Below are positions 7,662-15,657 of a stretch of DNA of 21,140 bases, piece after piece. Under the pieces are notes generated by a model. The model was given only the letters and a program-made list of their open reading frames with translations. It was not told where the DNA came from and ran no database searches. The DNA comes from an uncultured Roseburia sp. GTDB taxonomy: Bacteria > Bacillota > Clostridia > Lachnospirales > Lachnospiraceae. The stretch covers positions 1 to 21,140 of the forward strand of contig UQAQ01000047.1 in the NCBI GenBank assembly GCA_900539115.1, given 5' to 3'. The translations under genes and the position numbers were made by a program. Positions within the stretch are counted from its first letter, which is position 1. Each line of letters begins with the position of its first letter.

Positions 7662-8652
7662 CTCCGCCCCTTGATATTACAATCTCAGCGGAATCCTCCA
7701 ACTTACGTATAATATTTACAATCTTCTGCTGTGCCTCTTCGACATCTTTCATACGAACCGGTCCCATATATTCCATGTCTTCACGGATCATAGCGGACAG
7801 ACGAGTGGACATATTGTTGAAGATAACATTTTGTACATCTTCGTTTGCACCTTTGAGGGCAACTGCCAGTTCGCCATTTTCCACTTCACGGAGAACACGC
7901 TGGATGGAACGGTCATCAAGCATAAGAATATCTTCGAATACAAACATTTTCTTTCGGATCTCGTCGGCAAGTTCCGGCTCTTCGATCTCGAGATTTTCCA
8001 TAATGTGTTTCTCTGTACCACGGTCTACTGTATTCAACACTTCTACGATGGAATCGATACCACCAACGATCGTGTAATCCTGATTGACCAGGGATGACAG
8101 TTTCTGCTCCAAAATATTTTCCACTTCTTTGATGACATCCGGTGACGTACGATCCATCAAAGCAATACGTTTGGCTACATCGGTCTGCTTGTCCGGAGGA
8201 AGGGTACTGATAACCCCTGCCGCCTGTGTCGGAGACAGATATGACAAAATCATCGCAATGGTCTGTGGATGCTCGTCCTGAATAAAGTTCAAAAGCTGAG
8301 ATGCCTCTGTCTTTCGAATAAATTCGAATGGACGTACCTGAAGAGATGCCGTAAGTTTTCCAAGTACCTCTTTGGCTTTGTCCTCTCCCAATGCTTTCTG
8401 AAGCAGATCCGTCGCATAACCGATACCGCCTTCTGCGATGTACTGCTGTGCCAGACAAACTTCGTAGAACTCGTTCAAAACCGCTTCTTTATCTGCCGGA
8501 GATACACTTCGCGTATTGGCAATTTCCAAAGTAAGCTGTTCAATCTCGTCTTCTTTTAAATGTTTAAAGATTCCCGCAGCCTTCTCCGGTCCAAGTGTGA
8601 TCAAAAGAATCGCCGCTTTCTGAATCCCATCCAATTCTGATACTGCACTCAT
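7642..8652 (-). CDS. fliG: Flagellar motor switch protein FliG
   Basis: FliG is the C-ring protein that contacts the MS ring and the stator and generates torque. The 336-residue protein shows the N-terminal domain (LDGIQKAAILLITLGPEKAAGIFKHL), the middle armadillo domain with EHPQTIAMILSYL (127-139) and the C-terminal domain with MFVFEDILMLDDRSIQRVLREV, which carries the charged torque helix. Length equals that of Bacillus FliG (338). The start has AGGAGGT eight bases upstream. The stop lies inside fliH, indicating translational coupling of the switch and export genes. Confidence 0.98.
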   Translation of the reverse strand: MSAVSELDGIQKAAILLITLGPEKAAGIFKHLKEDEIEQLTLEIANTRSVSPADKEAVLNEFYEVCLAQQYIAEGGIGYATDLLQKALGEDKAKEVLGKLTASLQVRPFEFIRKTEASQLLNFIQDEHPQTIAMILSYLSPTQAAGVISTLPPDKQTDVAKRIALMDRTSPDVIKEVENILEQKLSSLVNQDYTIVGGIDSIVEVLNTVDRGTEKHIMENLEIEEPELADEIRKKMFVFEDILMLDDRSIQRVLREVENGELAVALKGANEDVQNVIFNNMSTRLSAMIREDMEYMGPVRMKDVEEAQQKIVNIIRKLEDSAEIVISRGGGDEIVV

Positions 8653-8670
8653 GCTCGTGTACCTCCTATC

Positions 8671-10299
8671 TTATCCCCAGTCCTCATTGATCCAGTTTCG
8701 CAGCAGCATCGCAACCGCTTCCGGATTCTCATCCACGAATTTCTCTATCATCTTTCGTGTTTCGGATTTATCACTAAGTTCAATCTCTTCCAGATTTTCC
8801 TCATTTTCTTTTGTCGTTGCAAGCAGATCTTCTACCGAAAGTTCCGGCTCTGTCTCTGTTACTTTCACCGGTGAAGTACCGCGGATGATAACAAAGATAA
8901 GAAGGACACCGATCAATACAGCAAGGATGATCATCAGGTAATTGGTAAGACTTCCTGTAAATCCTGTCTTTTCAGCCGCCTCATATACCGGCTGTTCCTG
9001 CGCAATGATCGTTATGTTATTCTGCGCGATACCGGTCGCCGCCGAAACCAGCTGCGTAATTTCCTCCGGCACTTCAAGTGTCGTCGGATCACTATTCTGT
9101 TCTGCGTACTCTTCAAATGAAATATTGTCAAGAGCTCCGCTTTCCTGCAGTGACTCTTCCGATATCTTTTTGTACTTTGTCAAAACAACGCCCATGGAAG
9201 ATTCTTCCGGCACAACAGCCCCTACCTCATGTTCGATATTTTTAACATCTTCATTTGGCAGGTAATTGTATTTATTCAAAATCGTTTCCGAATTAGAACC
9301 TCCATTGTTTTGGATCATATAATCCGTCTCTTCGCTGTTTGAATCCGTTCCCGGTGTACCGCCGCTTCCGGAAGCCCCTGTAGAAGAATACTCATACGAA
9401 CTGGAATAGTATCCCTGGTCCTGACCGTCTGCCACTGAATACGTCGTAACCAGTTCCGTCACTTTGTCCATGTTAAATTTAATATTTGTCTTGCTGCAGT
9501 CGGCATCGTCATAGCCTGCTTTCAAAAGCATTTTTTCCGTACGTTCGGAAAATGTCTGCTGCAATTTTGCCTTATAATCTTCGGTTCCCGAAATCGTACC
9601 ACCAAGCGTATTATCTGTTTTCGCACCATACAAAAGGTTTCCCTTCGTATCCACGATAACGATGTTGTCTGTCGTCGTATTTCCTACTGCGTTAGTAAGA
9701 TAATAAGCCATCGCCGTCGCTGTCTCCGTCGGTAACTCTTTTCCATCTGCCAGTTTCAGAGACACACTAACCGCTGTTTCTTTTGTTGCCGAAATAAACT
9801 TCTTATCATCTTCCTGGCGGTTAATGATAACCGTCGCATCTTCCACACCATCAAATTTAAGCAAATTCTCTTTGATCGAAGACTGGAGTGCCAGTGTGAT
9901 CTTGGTCTGTTTTTCAAGAGAAGATGTCGTCATATCACTTTTTAAGGCATCATCCCAGCTCATCTCTTTATCCACGATGCCATTTTTTCCCATCGCCAGT
10001 ACGGCATCGGAATATTTGCTCTGTTCTACATCAAACGAAGTAATCCCTGTACTCGGGTCTGTCTCCATTTTGTATGTAATCCCTTCACTGTCCAGGGAAT
10101 CTGATAATGTACTTGCCAGACTGGCATCGGAAAAAGAAGCCAGATGCGTATATACCGGCCTCGTCAACACATAGGACAATATCACGATTGCAAAAAACAC
10201 CGCTAACACAACACAGATAATGATCGTCTTCTGCTTTGTCGTGTATTTATTCCAAAAAGCCAGCAATTTATCTTTTATGGCAATCAATTGATCCATCAT
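8671..10299 (-). CDS. fliF: Flagellar MS-ring protein FliF
   Basis: FliF builds the MS ring in the cytoplasmic membrane, the base for rod and C ring. The 542-residue protein has a first transmembrane segment at about 25-45, a large external region with YscJ/FliF ring-building motifs (TRPVYTHLASFSDASLASTLSDSLDSEGI-type start, ALQSSIKENLLKFDGVEDATVIINR), a low-complexity Ser/Gly/Thr linker (about 295-335), a second transmembrane segment at about 455-472, and the C-terminal FliG-binding segment RKMIEKFVDENPEAVAMLLR-NWINEDWG. AGGAG lies 10 bases before the first ATG. FliG follows after 18 bases. Confidence 0.98.
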   Translation of the reverse strand: MMDQLIAIKDKLLAFWNKYTTKQKTIIICVVLAVFFAIVILSYVLTRPVYTHLASFSDASLASTLSDSLDSEGITYKMETDPSTGITSFDVEQSKYSDAVLAMGKNGIVDKEMSWDDALKSDMTTSSLEKQTKITLALQSSIKENLLKFDGVEDATVIINRQEDDKKFISATKETAVSVSLKLADGKELPTETATAMAYYLTNAVGNTTTDNIVIVDTKGNLLYGAKTDNTLGGTISGTEDYKAKLQQTFSERTEKMLLKAGYDDADCSKTNIKFNMDKVTELVTTYSVADGQDQGYYSSSYEYSSTGASGSGGTPGTDSNSEETDYMIQNNGGSNSETILNKYNYLPNEDVKNIEHEVGAVVPEESSMGVVLTKYKKISEESLQESGALDNISFEEYAEQNSDPTTLEVPEEITQLVSAATGIAQNNITIIAQEQPVYEAAEKTGFTGSLTNYLMIILAVLIGVLLIFVIIRGTSPVKVTETEPELSVEDLLATTKENEENLEEIELSDKSETRKMIEKFVDENPEAVAMLLRNWINEDWG

Positions 10300-10335
10300 A
10301 CAATTTACTCTCCTAACATCATAAGTGTCTGTCTA

Positions 10336-10656
10336 TTACATCTGCATATTCATCAAGGTCCGATATGCTTCCAATGCTGTATTTTTTACGGCAACGGTGT
10401 ACTGCAGGGAAATATTGGCTTTCTGCTGAGCAACCATCAGATCATGCCAGTTATCCGACTCCCCGGTTGAATAACGTATTTCTTCTGCCTGCGCTGCATT
10501 CGAAAGCTGATTGGTTTCTCCGATCATATTAATCGCAGATGACAAAAAAGAATCAAACCGATCTTCCTCACCTTTCCCTGTTACCTTTGACACCGAATCC
10601 GTATATCTGCTTACATCAGACAACGACTGAATTGCTGAAACATTTGTGATATCCAT
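10336..10656 (-). CDS. fliE: Flagellar hook-basal body protein FliE
   Basis: FliE is the small adaptor joining the MS ring to the proximal rod and is the first exported subunit. The 106-residue product has the usual FliE length and the conserved C-terminal half HDLMVAQQKANISLQYTVAVKN followed by LEAYRTLMNMQM. The N-terminal third is variable, as is normal. A Shine-Dalgarno AAAGGAG lies about 11 bases upstream, a little farther than in the neighbouring genes. It lies between flgC and fliF as in Bacillus. Confidence 0.96.
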   Translation of the reverse strand: MDITNVSAIQSLSDVSRYTDSVSKVTGKGEEDRFDSFLSSAINMIGETNQLSNAAQAEEIRYSTGESDNWHDLMVAQQKANISLQYTVAVKNTALEAYRTLMNMQM

Positions 10657-10686
10657 GCTTTTTTCTTCTCCTTTAGTTTTTATCTA

Positions 10687-11127
10687 TTAACTGTTACTTC
10701 CCATTTCGAGTGCCTTTAACGCCATCCCTTTGGTGGAATTTAACACCGTAACGTTGGCTTCGTATGCTCGTGTCGCATCGATCATGTTCGTCATTTCCGT
10801 CACAGTATTTACATTCGGGTAAGTAACATATCCATCTTCGTCAGCATCCGGATGGGAAGGGTCATACACCTTATTTCCCTCAGACGGATCCTCTACGATC
10901 TCCGTCACTTTAACTCCCTTACCGATATTTCCGGTTGCATACTGTAGGGATTCATTAAATGTAGGATAACTTTTTTCTTCAAAGACAACGGTTTTCCGTT
11001 TATACACTTTTCCATTTCCATCTCTGGTAGTATTCACATTGGCAATATTCTGTGAAATGATATCGGTGCGAAGTTGCTGTGCTGTCATTCCTGATGCACT
11101 GATATCCATAGCTCCATATACTGACAT
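10687..11127 (-). CDS. flgC: Flagellar basal-body rod protein FlgC
   Basis: FlgC is one of the proximal rod proteins. From the ATG at 11127 the product is 146 residues and begins MSVYGAMDISASGMTAQQLR, the standard FlgC start, followed by SQNIANVNTTR. The C-terminus has the rod-family pattern VNTVTEMTNMIDATRAYEANVTVLNSTKGMALKALEM. In-frame ATGs 13 codons upstream (11166) have no Shine-Dalgarno and would add a lysine-rich extension absent in the family; purine-rich GGAAAGG about 11 nt before 11127 supports the shorter form. The gap to flgB is then 45 bases. Confidence 0.95.
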   Translation of the reverse strand: MSVYGAMDISASGMTAQQLRTDIISQNIANVNTTRDGNGKVYKRKTVVFEEKSYPTFNESLQYATGNIGKGVKVTEIVEDPSEGNKVYDPSHPDADEDGYVTYPNVNTVTEMTNMIDATRAYEANVTVLNSTKGMALKALEMGSNS

Positions 11128-11172
11128 ATCCTTTTCATCCTTTCCTTTTGTCTCCATCGTCTTCATTTATCA

Positions 11173-11562
11173 TCAAGACGTACGCAATGCAGATTTTAAA
11201 CGCGAAAATTCCTGTGACATAGAATTCATAAGCGTATAATATTTTAATTGGTTTTTTGCCAATTCTACATTTTCCGTATTGATATCAACATTGTTTCCAT
11301 CGTAACGATAACTGAGATTTGCCTGGTCGGTATAGGTTGTACAATTTAACTCATTTAAGTCAATATTTGCAACCGTCTCATTCAGACTGTCTGTTCCTGC
11401 TACCGCATTTTTAAGATAGGTTTCAAACTGCACGTCTTTTCTCTTAAACCCAGGCGTATCGGCATTAGCAATATTATTTGCCAAAATGTCATTTCTCGTC
11501 CAACTTGCATCTGCCGCTTTTCCAAGCACATTCACATAGTTATATGCATTTGACAAAACCAT
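11173..11562 (-). CDS. flgB: Flagellar basal-body rod protein FlgB
   Basis: FlgB is a proximal rod protein and the first gene of the fla/che operon. The 129-residue product has the typical WTRNDILANNIANADTPGFKRKDVQFE signature at about 21-47 and the C-terminal segment VDINTENVELAKNQLKYYTLMNSMSQEF. AGGAGG stands eight bases before ATG. The gene follows codY, exactly as in Bacillus subtilis, where the operon promoter lies between the two. Here the 78-base gap holds a terminator-like hairpin and no convincing promoter (see findings). Confidence 0.97.
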   Translation of the reverse strand: MVLSNAYNYVNVLGKAADASWTRNDILANNIANADTPGFKRKDVQFETYLKNAVAGTDSLNETVANIDLNELNCTTYTDQANLSYRYDGNNVDINTENVELAKNQLKYYTLMNSMSQEFSRLKSALRTS

Positions 11563-11590
11563 AGAAAATTCCTCCTAACAAACTATTTTG

Positions 11591-11638
11591 TATAAAAACG
11601 CAAAGGGAACCGCGAAAAAAGCACAATTCCATTTGCGT
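11591..11638 (-). terminator. Terminator or attenuator between codY and flgB
   Basis: Right after the codY stop, 11627-11638 pairs with 11598-11609 (12 positions, one mismatch) around a 17-nt loop, and transcription then runs into TTTTTATAC. This is a plausible Rho-independent terminator for codY. As it stands between codY and flgB, any read-through would feed the flagellar operon. Confidence 0.6.
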
Positions 11639-11640
11639 CA

Positions 11641-12420
11641 TCAGAAATCCATTTCCATTTTTTGCGTTACAAAATCGGTGTATATTTTATCATTCATAAC
11701 CTTGATGTGCGTTCCTTTCACACCATACGATTTTGTCTGAATCAATCCTGCACTTTCCACTTTTTTCAGTGCATTTACAATTACTGTCCGCGTAATCCCT
11801 ACTTCTTTTGCCAGACGGGAAGTCACAATCGTACCTTCCCCCTGTTCAATCCGCTGAATCACCTGCTTTACCGCACTTTTTTCCAAAGGCGATAAAATAT
11901 GTAATATTGATTCAATTTCCTGCTTCTTACGGCTCGCAAAATCATCTTCTTCCGAAACCGCCCGCATCATTTCCAGTCCGACTACCGTCGTACTATACTC
12001 TGTCAAAATAATATCTTCGATACCATAACACCGGGTTCTTCTTGCCAAGAACAATGTTCCGAGCCGCTTCCCTGCTATGTATACCGGTGCAATCATTGCC
12101 TGAATTTCTTCTGACACTTCCCGAGGGAATCCCATAAACTCCAGATTCACATTTTCTTTTGTCGATAAAACTTCCAGAAAACGCTTTGCCATCTTTGCAT
12201 CCATATACTGCCCTTCGGAAGATGGGAAAAAGGAATGGGGTGTGTCATCCGGCATTTGATTTAAACCTAAAATTTTTCCTTTGTTACTGATTACATATAC
12301 ACTGGATTCTAATAATTCGCCAAGTAACCGGCACAAATCCGTAAATGCCACTTTCGACACACGATTATCCCTTAGCAATTGATTGATTTTCCGTGTCTTG
12401 TCTAAAAGTTCTACACTCAT
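11641..12420 (-). CDS. codY: GTP-sensing global regulator CodY
   Basis: CodY is a pleiotropic repressor of low-GC Gram-positive bacteria that senses GTP and, in many species, branched-chain amino acids, and controls amino-acid metabolism, sporulation, competence and motility. The product from ATG 12420 is 259 residues, the same length as in B. subtilis. The N-terminal GAF-type domain begins LLDKTRKINQLLRD; the C-terminal winged helix (about 197-245) contains SRLAKEVGITRTVIVNALKK and GVKGTHIKVMNDK, nearly identical to the family. The ATG at 12426 is one base from GTGAGG, so the ATG at 12420 with seven-base spacing is preferred. The segment that in B. subtilis carries the isoleucine-contacting Arg61 is here DDTPHSFFPSS, without Arg, so ligand response may differ. 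Confidence 0.96.
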   Translation of the reverse strand: MSVELLDKTRKINQLLRDNRVSKVAFTDLCRLLGELLESSVYVISNKGKILGLNQMPDDTPHSFFPSSEGQYMDAKMAKRFLEVLSTKENVNLEFMGFPREVSEEIQAMIAPVYIAGKRLGTLFLARRTRCYGIEDIILTEYSTTVVGLEMMRAVSEEDDFASRKKQEIESILHILSPLEKSAVKQVIQRIEQGEGTIVTSRLAKEVGITRTVIVNALKKVESAGLIQTKSYGVKGTHIKVMNDKIYTDFVTQKMEMDF

Positions 12421-12447
12421 CTTCATGCCTCACAATCACTTTTCATA

Positions 12448-12476
12448 ATTTTATCACAGTTCAAAAAAAAATTCAA
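12448..12476 (-). promoter_or_regulatory. Sigma-A promoter of codY
   Basis: On the minus strand TTGAAT (12476-12471), 17 nt, TAAAAT (12453-12448). The -35 overlaps the topA stop codon and the spacer holds a run of nine T. The predicted leader is about 20-25 bases. A 15-base sequence at 12438-12452 (AAAATTATGAAAAGT) over and after the -10 matches the CodY box AATTTTCWGAAAATT at 11 of 15 positions, suggesting autorepression; this second point is weak. Confidence 0.6.
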
Positions 12477-14545
12477 GCATTATCCTTTTGTTTTTCAACA
12501 ATATATCCACACGCTGAATCTGCACAGACAAGCTTGTTTCCCTTTTCCAGCAACATATTTCCGCATTTTGGGCAAATTTCTTTCGATGGCTTCTGCCATG
12601 TCATCACGTCACATTCCGGATAATTTTCGCATCCATAATAACGGCGGCCCTTCTGTGTCTTTTTGATGACGATCTCGCCACCACATTTTGGACATTTCAC
12701 GCCAATTTTTTCAAAATACGGTTTGGTATTACGGCATTCCGGAAATCCCGGGCATGCCAAAAATTTTCCATGAGGTCCATATTTGATGACCATATTTCTT
12801 CCGCAGTTTTCACAGATCGTATCGGTCACTTCATCTTCAATTTCAATTTTTTCCAATGCCTGCTCGGCATGTTCGACTGCTTCTTTCAGGTCCGGATAAA
12901 AATTCCGTATGATGCTCTTCCATTCTACCGTTCCTTCTGCCACACCATCCAAAAGTGTTTCCATCGTCGCTGTGAAATTTACATCAACAATGCTCGGAAA
13001 GGCACTTACCATAATTCTATTTACAATATCTCCCAAATCAGACAAATACAGATTCTTATTCTCCTTGGCAAGATATCTTCTGGAAATCAATGTCGAAATG
13101 GTCGGTGCATACGTACTCGGGCGCCCAATTCCAAGATCTTCCAGTTCTTTCACGAGAGAAGCCTCCGTATAATGGGCCGGTGGCTGTGTAAAGTGCTGTT
13201 CTTTCTTTAATTCCACTTCTTTAAACACATCACCTTTTGCTACTTTATGAAGGGCAGCATTATTTTCTGCCTTGTCTTCATCATTCTGGTATACCGAAAG
13301 GAATCCGGGAAATACAATCTTAGAACCGGAACTTGTAAAGCGGTAATTTCCGGCGTCGATCTTAACAGATGTCGTCTCATATCTCGCTCCGTTCATCCGG
13401 CTTGCGACAAAACGTTTCCAGATCAGCTGATACAGACGGAATTGATCTCTTGACAGAGAATCTTTCACAGCTGCCGGTGTCAGGTTCACATACGTCGGAC
13501 GAATCGCCTCATGTGCATCCTGAATCTTCTTCGTTTCCTTCTTCCGGGCAGCATTTTCCATCACATTTTCTGCTCCATAATTTTCACGGATAAACTCCTT
13601 GCATTCCGCATCTGCTTCCTGTGAGATACGTGTAGAATCCGTACGAAGATAGGTGATCAAACCAATTGTTCCATGACCTTTTACTGCCACACCTTCATAG
13701 AGCTGCTGTGCGATACGCATCGTCTTTGATGTGGCAAAATTCAAATGCTTGGCACATTCCTGCTGCAGCGTACTTGTCGTAAATGGCAATGGTGGCTTTT
13801 TGGTACGCTCTCCTTTTTTGATCTCCGAGACTTCGTACGCCGCGCCATCCAAATCCTTATATATTTTCTCAAGTTCTTCTTTCCCGATATTTTCCTGTTT
13901 CTTCGGGTTGCCGTAATATTTTGCCAAAAGCGGCTTTTTACATCCTTTTACCGGAAATTCTGCTTCCATACTCCAATATTCCGTCGGAATAAACGCATCG
14001 ATCTGTGCTTCTCGGTCGGCAATAATACGCAATGCCACTGACTGCACACGTCCCGCGCTGAGTCCTCGCTTTACTTTCTGCCACAAAAGCGGGCTGATAG
14101 AGTATCCCACGATACGGTCAAGTACACGTCTTGCCTGCTGGGCATCCACAAGATCCATATCAATCTCGCGAGATTCTTTAATGGCTTGCCGCACCGCATT
14201 TTTCGTAATTTCATTAAACGTAATACGTTTTGTCTTTTTCGGATCAAGTTTCAGTGCGAAAAACAAATGCCAGGAAATTGCTTCTCCTTCACGGTCGGGG
14301 TCCGTCGCCAGATAAATCTTATCTGCCTTTTTTACTTCTTTCCGCAGAGAAGCCAGCAATTCTCCTTTTCCTCTTATCGTTATATATTTCGGTTCAAAAT
14401 CGTTATCAAAATCAACACCCATCTGACTTTTCGGCAAATCACGAACGTGTCCGTTGGATGCCACTACCGTATAATTACTTCCAAGAAATTTTTTGATCGT
14501 TTTTGATTTTGCCGGTGACTCCACAATAATTAAGTTTTTCGCCAT
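12473..14545 (-). CDS. topA: DNA topoisomerase I TopA
   Basis: Type IA topoisomerase that relaxes negative supercoils. From ATG 14545 the product is 690 residues. The TOPRIM domain starts AKNLIIVESPAKSKTI with the catalytic Glu9 and the TDPDREGE motif at 81-88; the active-site tyrosine is Tyr299 in GLITYLRTDSTR. Three four-cysteine zinc ribbons lie at the C-terminus: CENCG...CPGFPEC, CPKCG...CENYPEC and CPKCG...CADSAC. The frame is open eight codons farther to an ATG at 14569 that overlaps the dprA stop, but that start lacks a Shine-Dalgarno and MAKNLIIVES is the standard N-terminus, with AGGGGG ten bases upstream. Compared with Bacillus, trmFO, xerC, hslV and hslU between topA and codY are missing here. 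Confidence 0.97.
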   Translation of the reverse strand: MAKNLIIVESPAKSKTIKKFLGSNYTVVASNGHVRDLPKSQMGVDFDNDFEPKYITIRGKGELLASLRKEVKKADKIYLATDPDREGEAISWHLFFALKLDPKKTKRITFNEITKNAVRQAIKESREIDMDLVDAQQARRVLDRIVGYSISPLLWQKVKRGLSAGRVQSVALRIIADREAQIDAFIPTEYWSMEAEFPVKGCKKPLLAKYYGNPKKQENIGKEELEKIYKDLDGAAYEVSEIKKGERTKKPPLPFTTSTLQQECAKHLNFATSKTMRIAQQLYEGVAVKGHGTIGLITYLRTDSTRISQEADAECKEFIRENYGAENVMENAARKKETKKIQDAHEAIRPTYVNLTPAAVKDSLSRDQFRLYQLIWKRFVASRMNGARYETTSVKIDAGNYRFTSSGSKIVFPGFLSVYQNDEDKAENNAALHKVAKGDVFKEVELKKEQHFTQPPAHYTEASLVKELEDLGIGRPSTYAPTISTLISRRYLAKENKNLYLSDLGDIVNRIMVSAFPSIVDVNFTATMETLLDGVAEGTVEWKSIIRNFYPDLKEAVEHAEQALEKIEIEDEVTDTICENCGRNMVIKYGPHGKFLACPGFPECRNTKPYFEKIGVKCPKCGGEIVIKKTQKGRRYYGCENYPECDVMTWQKPSKEICPKCGNMLLEKGNKLVCADSACGYIVEKQKDNA

Positions 14546-14565
14546 ACAAAAACTGCCCCCTTGTA

Positions 14566-15657
14566 TCATATTTTTATATAATTATTTTTCCCAACTTCCT
14601 TAACCAAGCCTCTTTTTTGCAGAGAAAACAACTGCTTCATAAGCAGCGCTGCCGGAAGTGCTGTTTCCTTCGCAATCTGATTTACTTCTTTCGGCTCAAG
14701 ACTTAAACTAGCATACACCATTTTTTCTTCACTTTCAAGGGAAACTTTTATTTTTGCTAAATTTTTCGATTTTTTTCTTCGTGCAAGCAACCCGTTTGCC
14801 TCATAATATTCCACGATATCTGAAGGTTTTGTGACCAAGTAAGCACCTTGACGGATCCATTGATTGCATCCTTCGCTCAGCGTATCTCCAATTCTTCCCG
14901 GAATGACAAAAATATCCTTTCCCTGTTCAAGTGCCAGTTCTGCGGTGATCAAGGAACCGCTTTTTTCTCTTGCCTCCACAATAAGAACTCCGTCAGAAAG
15001 TGCACTGATAATCCGGTTTCTCATCGGAAAAAATCCGGGCATCGCCGGTGTCTCCGGTGGATATTCTGACAAAACACCACCGTTTCGTACAATACTTTGA
15101 TACAACCTTGCATGTTCTTTTGGATAACAGATTTCTGCACTGTTTCCCAATATGGCATAGGTATTTCCTCCGGCTTCCAACGCCCCCTGGTGTGCCCAGC
15201 CATCAATTCCTCTTGCCATCCCACTTATAACTCCGATCTCTGTGCCGGATAATTCATACGCAAATCTACGTGCCATCTCACGCCCATAATGCGAACAATT
15301 TCTTGCGCCCACGATTGCGATCTGAAGTTCTTCACGTGGAAGTCTTCCCCTCCAATAAAGACGTTTGGGAAAATCCGGTATATGGCGCAACTTTTCCGGA
15401 TACTTTTCTGAAAAATAAGAAATGACGTCCATATCATAGGAAGATATTTTTTGCTTCATGGCACGATAATGAAACTGTCGTTTCCCATTTATCAGAAGTT
15501 TTCTCTCCCGGGCTCCAATTTCTGCTTCTTTTAATTGTTCTTCTGTTCTTGTATATACTTCTTCCGGGGTACCAAAACAATTGATTAATTTCCGTATCGT
15601 GCGGCTTCCGATTCCCTCTATACTGCAAAGCCACATTCCATATTGTTCCTGTGTCAT
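14566..15657 (-). CDS. dprA: DNA-processing protein DprA (Smf)
   Basis: DprA binds incoming single-stranded DNA in natural transformation and loads RecA; it is also kept in many species not known to be competent. The 363-residue protein has an N-terminal HhH/SAM-like segment (IEGIGSRTIRKLINCFGTPEEVY), the extended Rossmann domain at about 105-290 with VGARNCSHYG, GMARGIDGWAHQGAL, FPMRNRIISALSDGVLIVEA and SGSLITAELALEQGKDIFVIPG, and a C-terminal winged-helix (LSLEPKEVNQIAKETALPAALLMKQLFSLQKRGLV). Its ATG overlaps the yifB stop as ATGA, so translation is coupled. topA begins just after its stop. Confidence 0.97.
   Translation of the reverse strand: MTQEQYGMWLCSIEGIGSRTIRKLINCFGTPEEVYTRTEEQLKEAEIGARERKLLINGKRQFHYRAMKQKISSYDMDVISYFSEKYPEKLRHIPDFPKRLYWRGRLPREELQIAIVGARNCSHYGREMARRFAYELSGTEIGVISGMARGIDGWAHQGALEAGGNTYAILGNSAEICYPKEHARLYQSIVRNGGVLSEYPPETPAMPGFFPMRNRIISALSDGVLIVEAREKSGSLITAELALEQGKDIFVIPGRIGDTLSEGCNQWIRQGAYLVTKPSDIVEYYEANGLLARRKKSKNLAKIKVSLESEEKMVYASLSLEPKEVNQIAKETALPAALLMKQLFSLQKRGLVKEVGKNNYIKI

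Noticed and set aside
7916..8458. Open frame of 180 codons inside fliG on the same strand
   Set aside because: Lies wholly within the well-conserved fliG frame, with low-likelihood composition (many R, S, Y) and no ribosome binding site.
11060..11067. ACCGATAT on the minus strand inside flgC
   Set aside because: No TAAA at 14-16 nt upstream; encoded by the conserved TDIISQN region.
11557..11571. CodY-box half-site AATTTTCT at the flgB start
   Set aside because: Only the first eight bases match; the second half of the box is absent.
12770..13210. Plus-strand open frame of 146 codons opposite topA
   Set aside because: Antisense shadow of the topA zinc-ribbon region; composition typical of a reversed frame.
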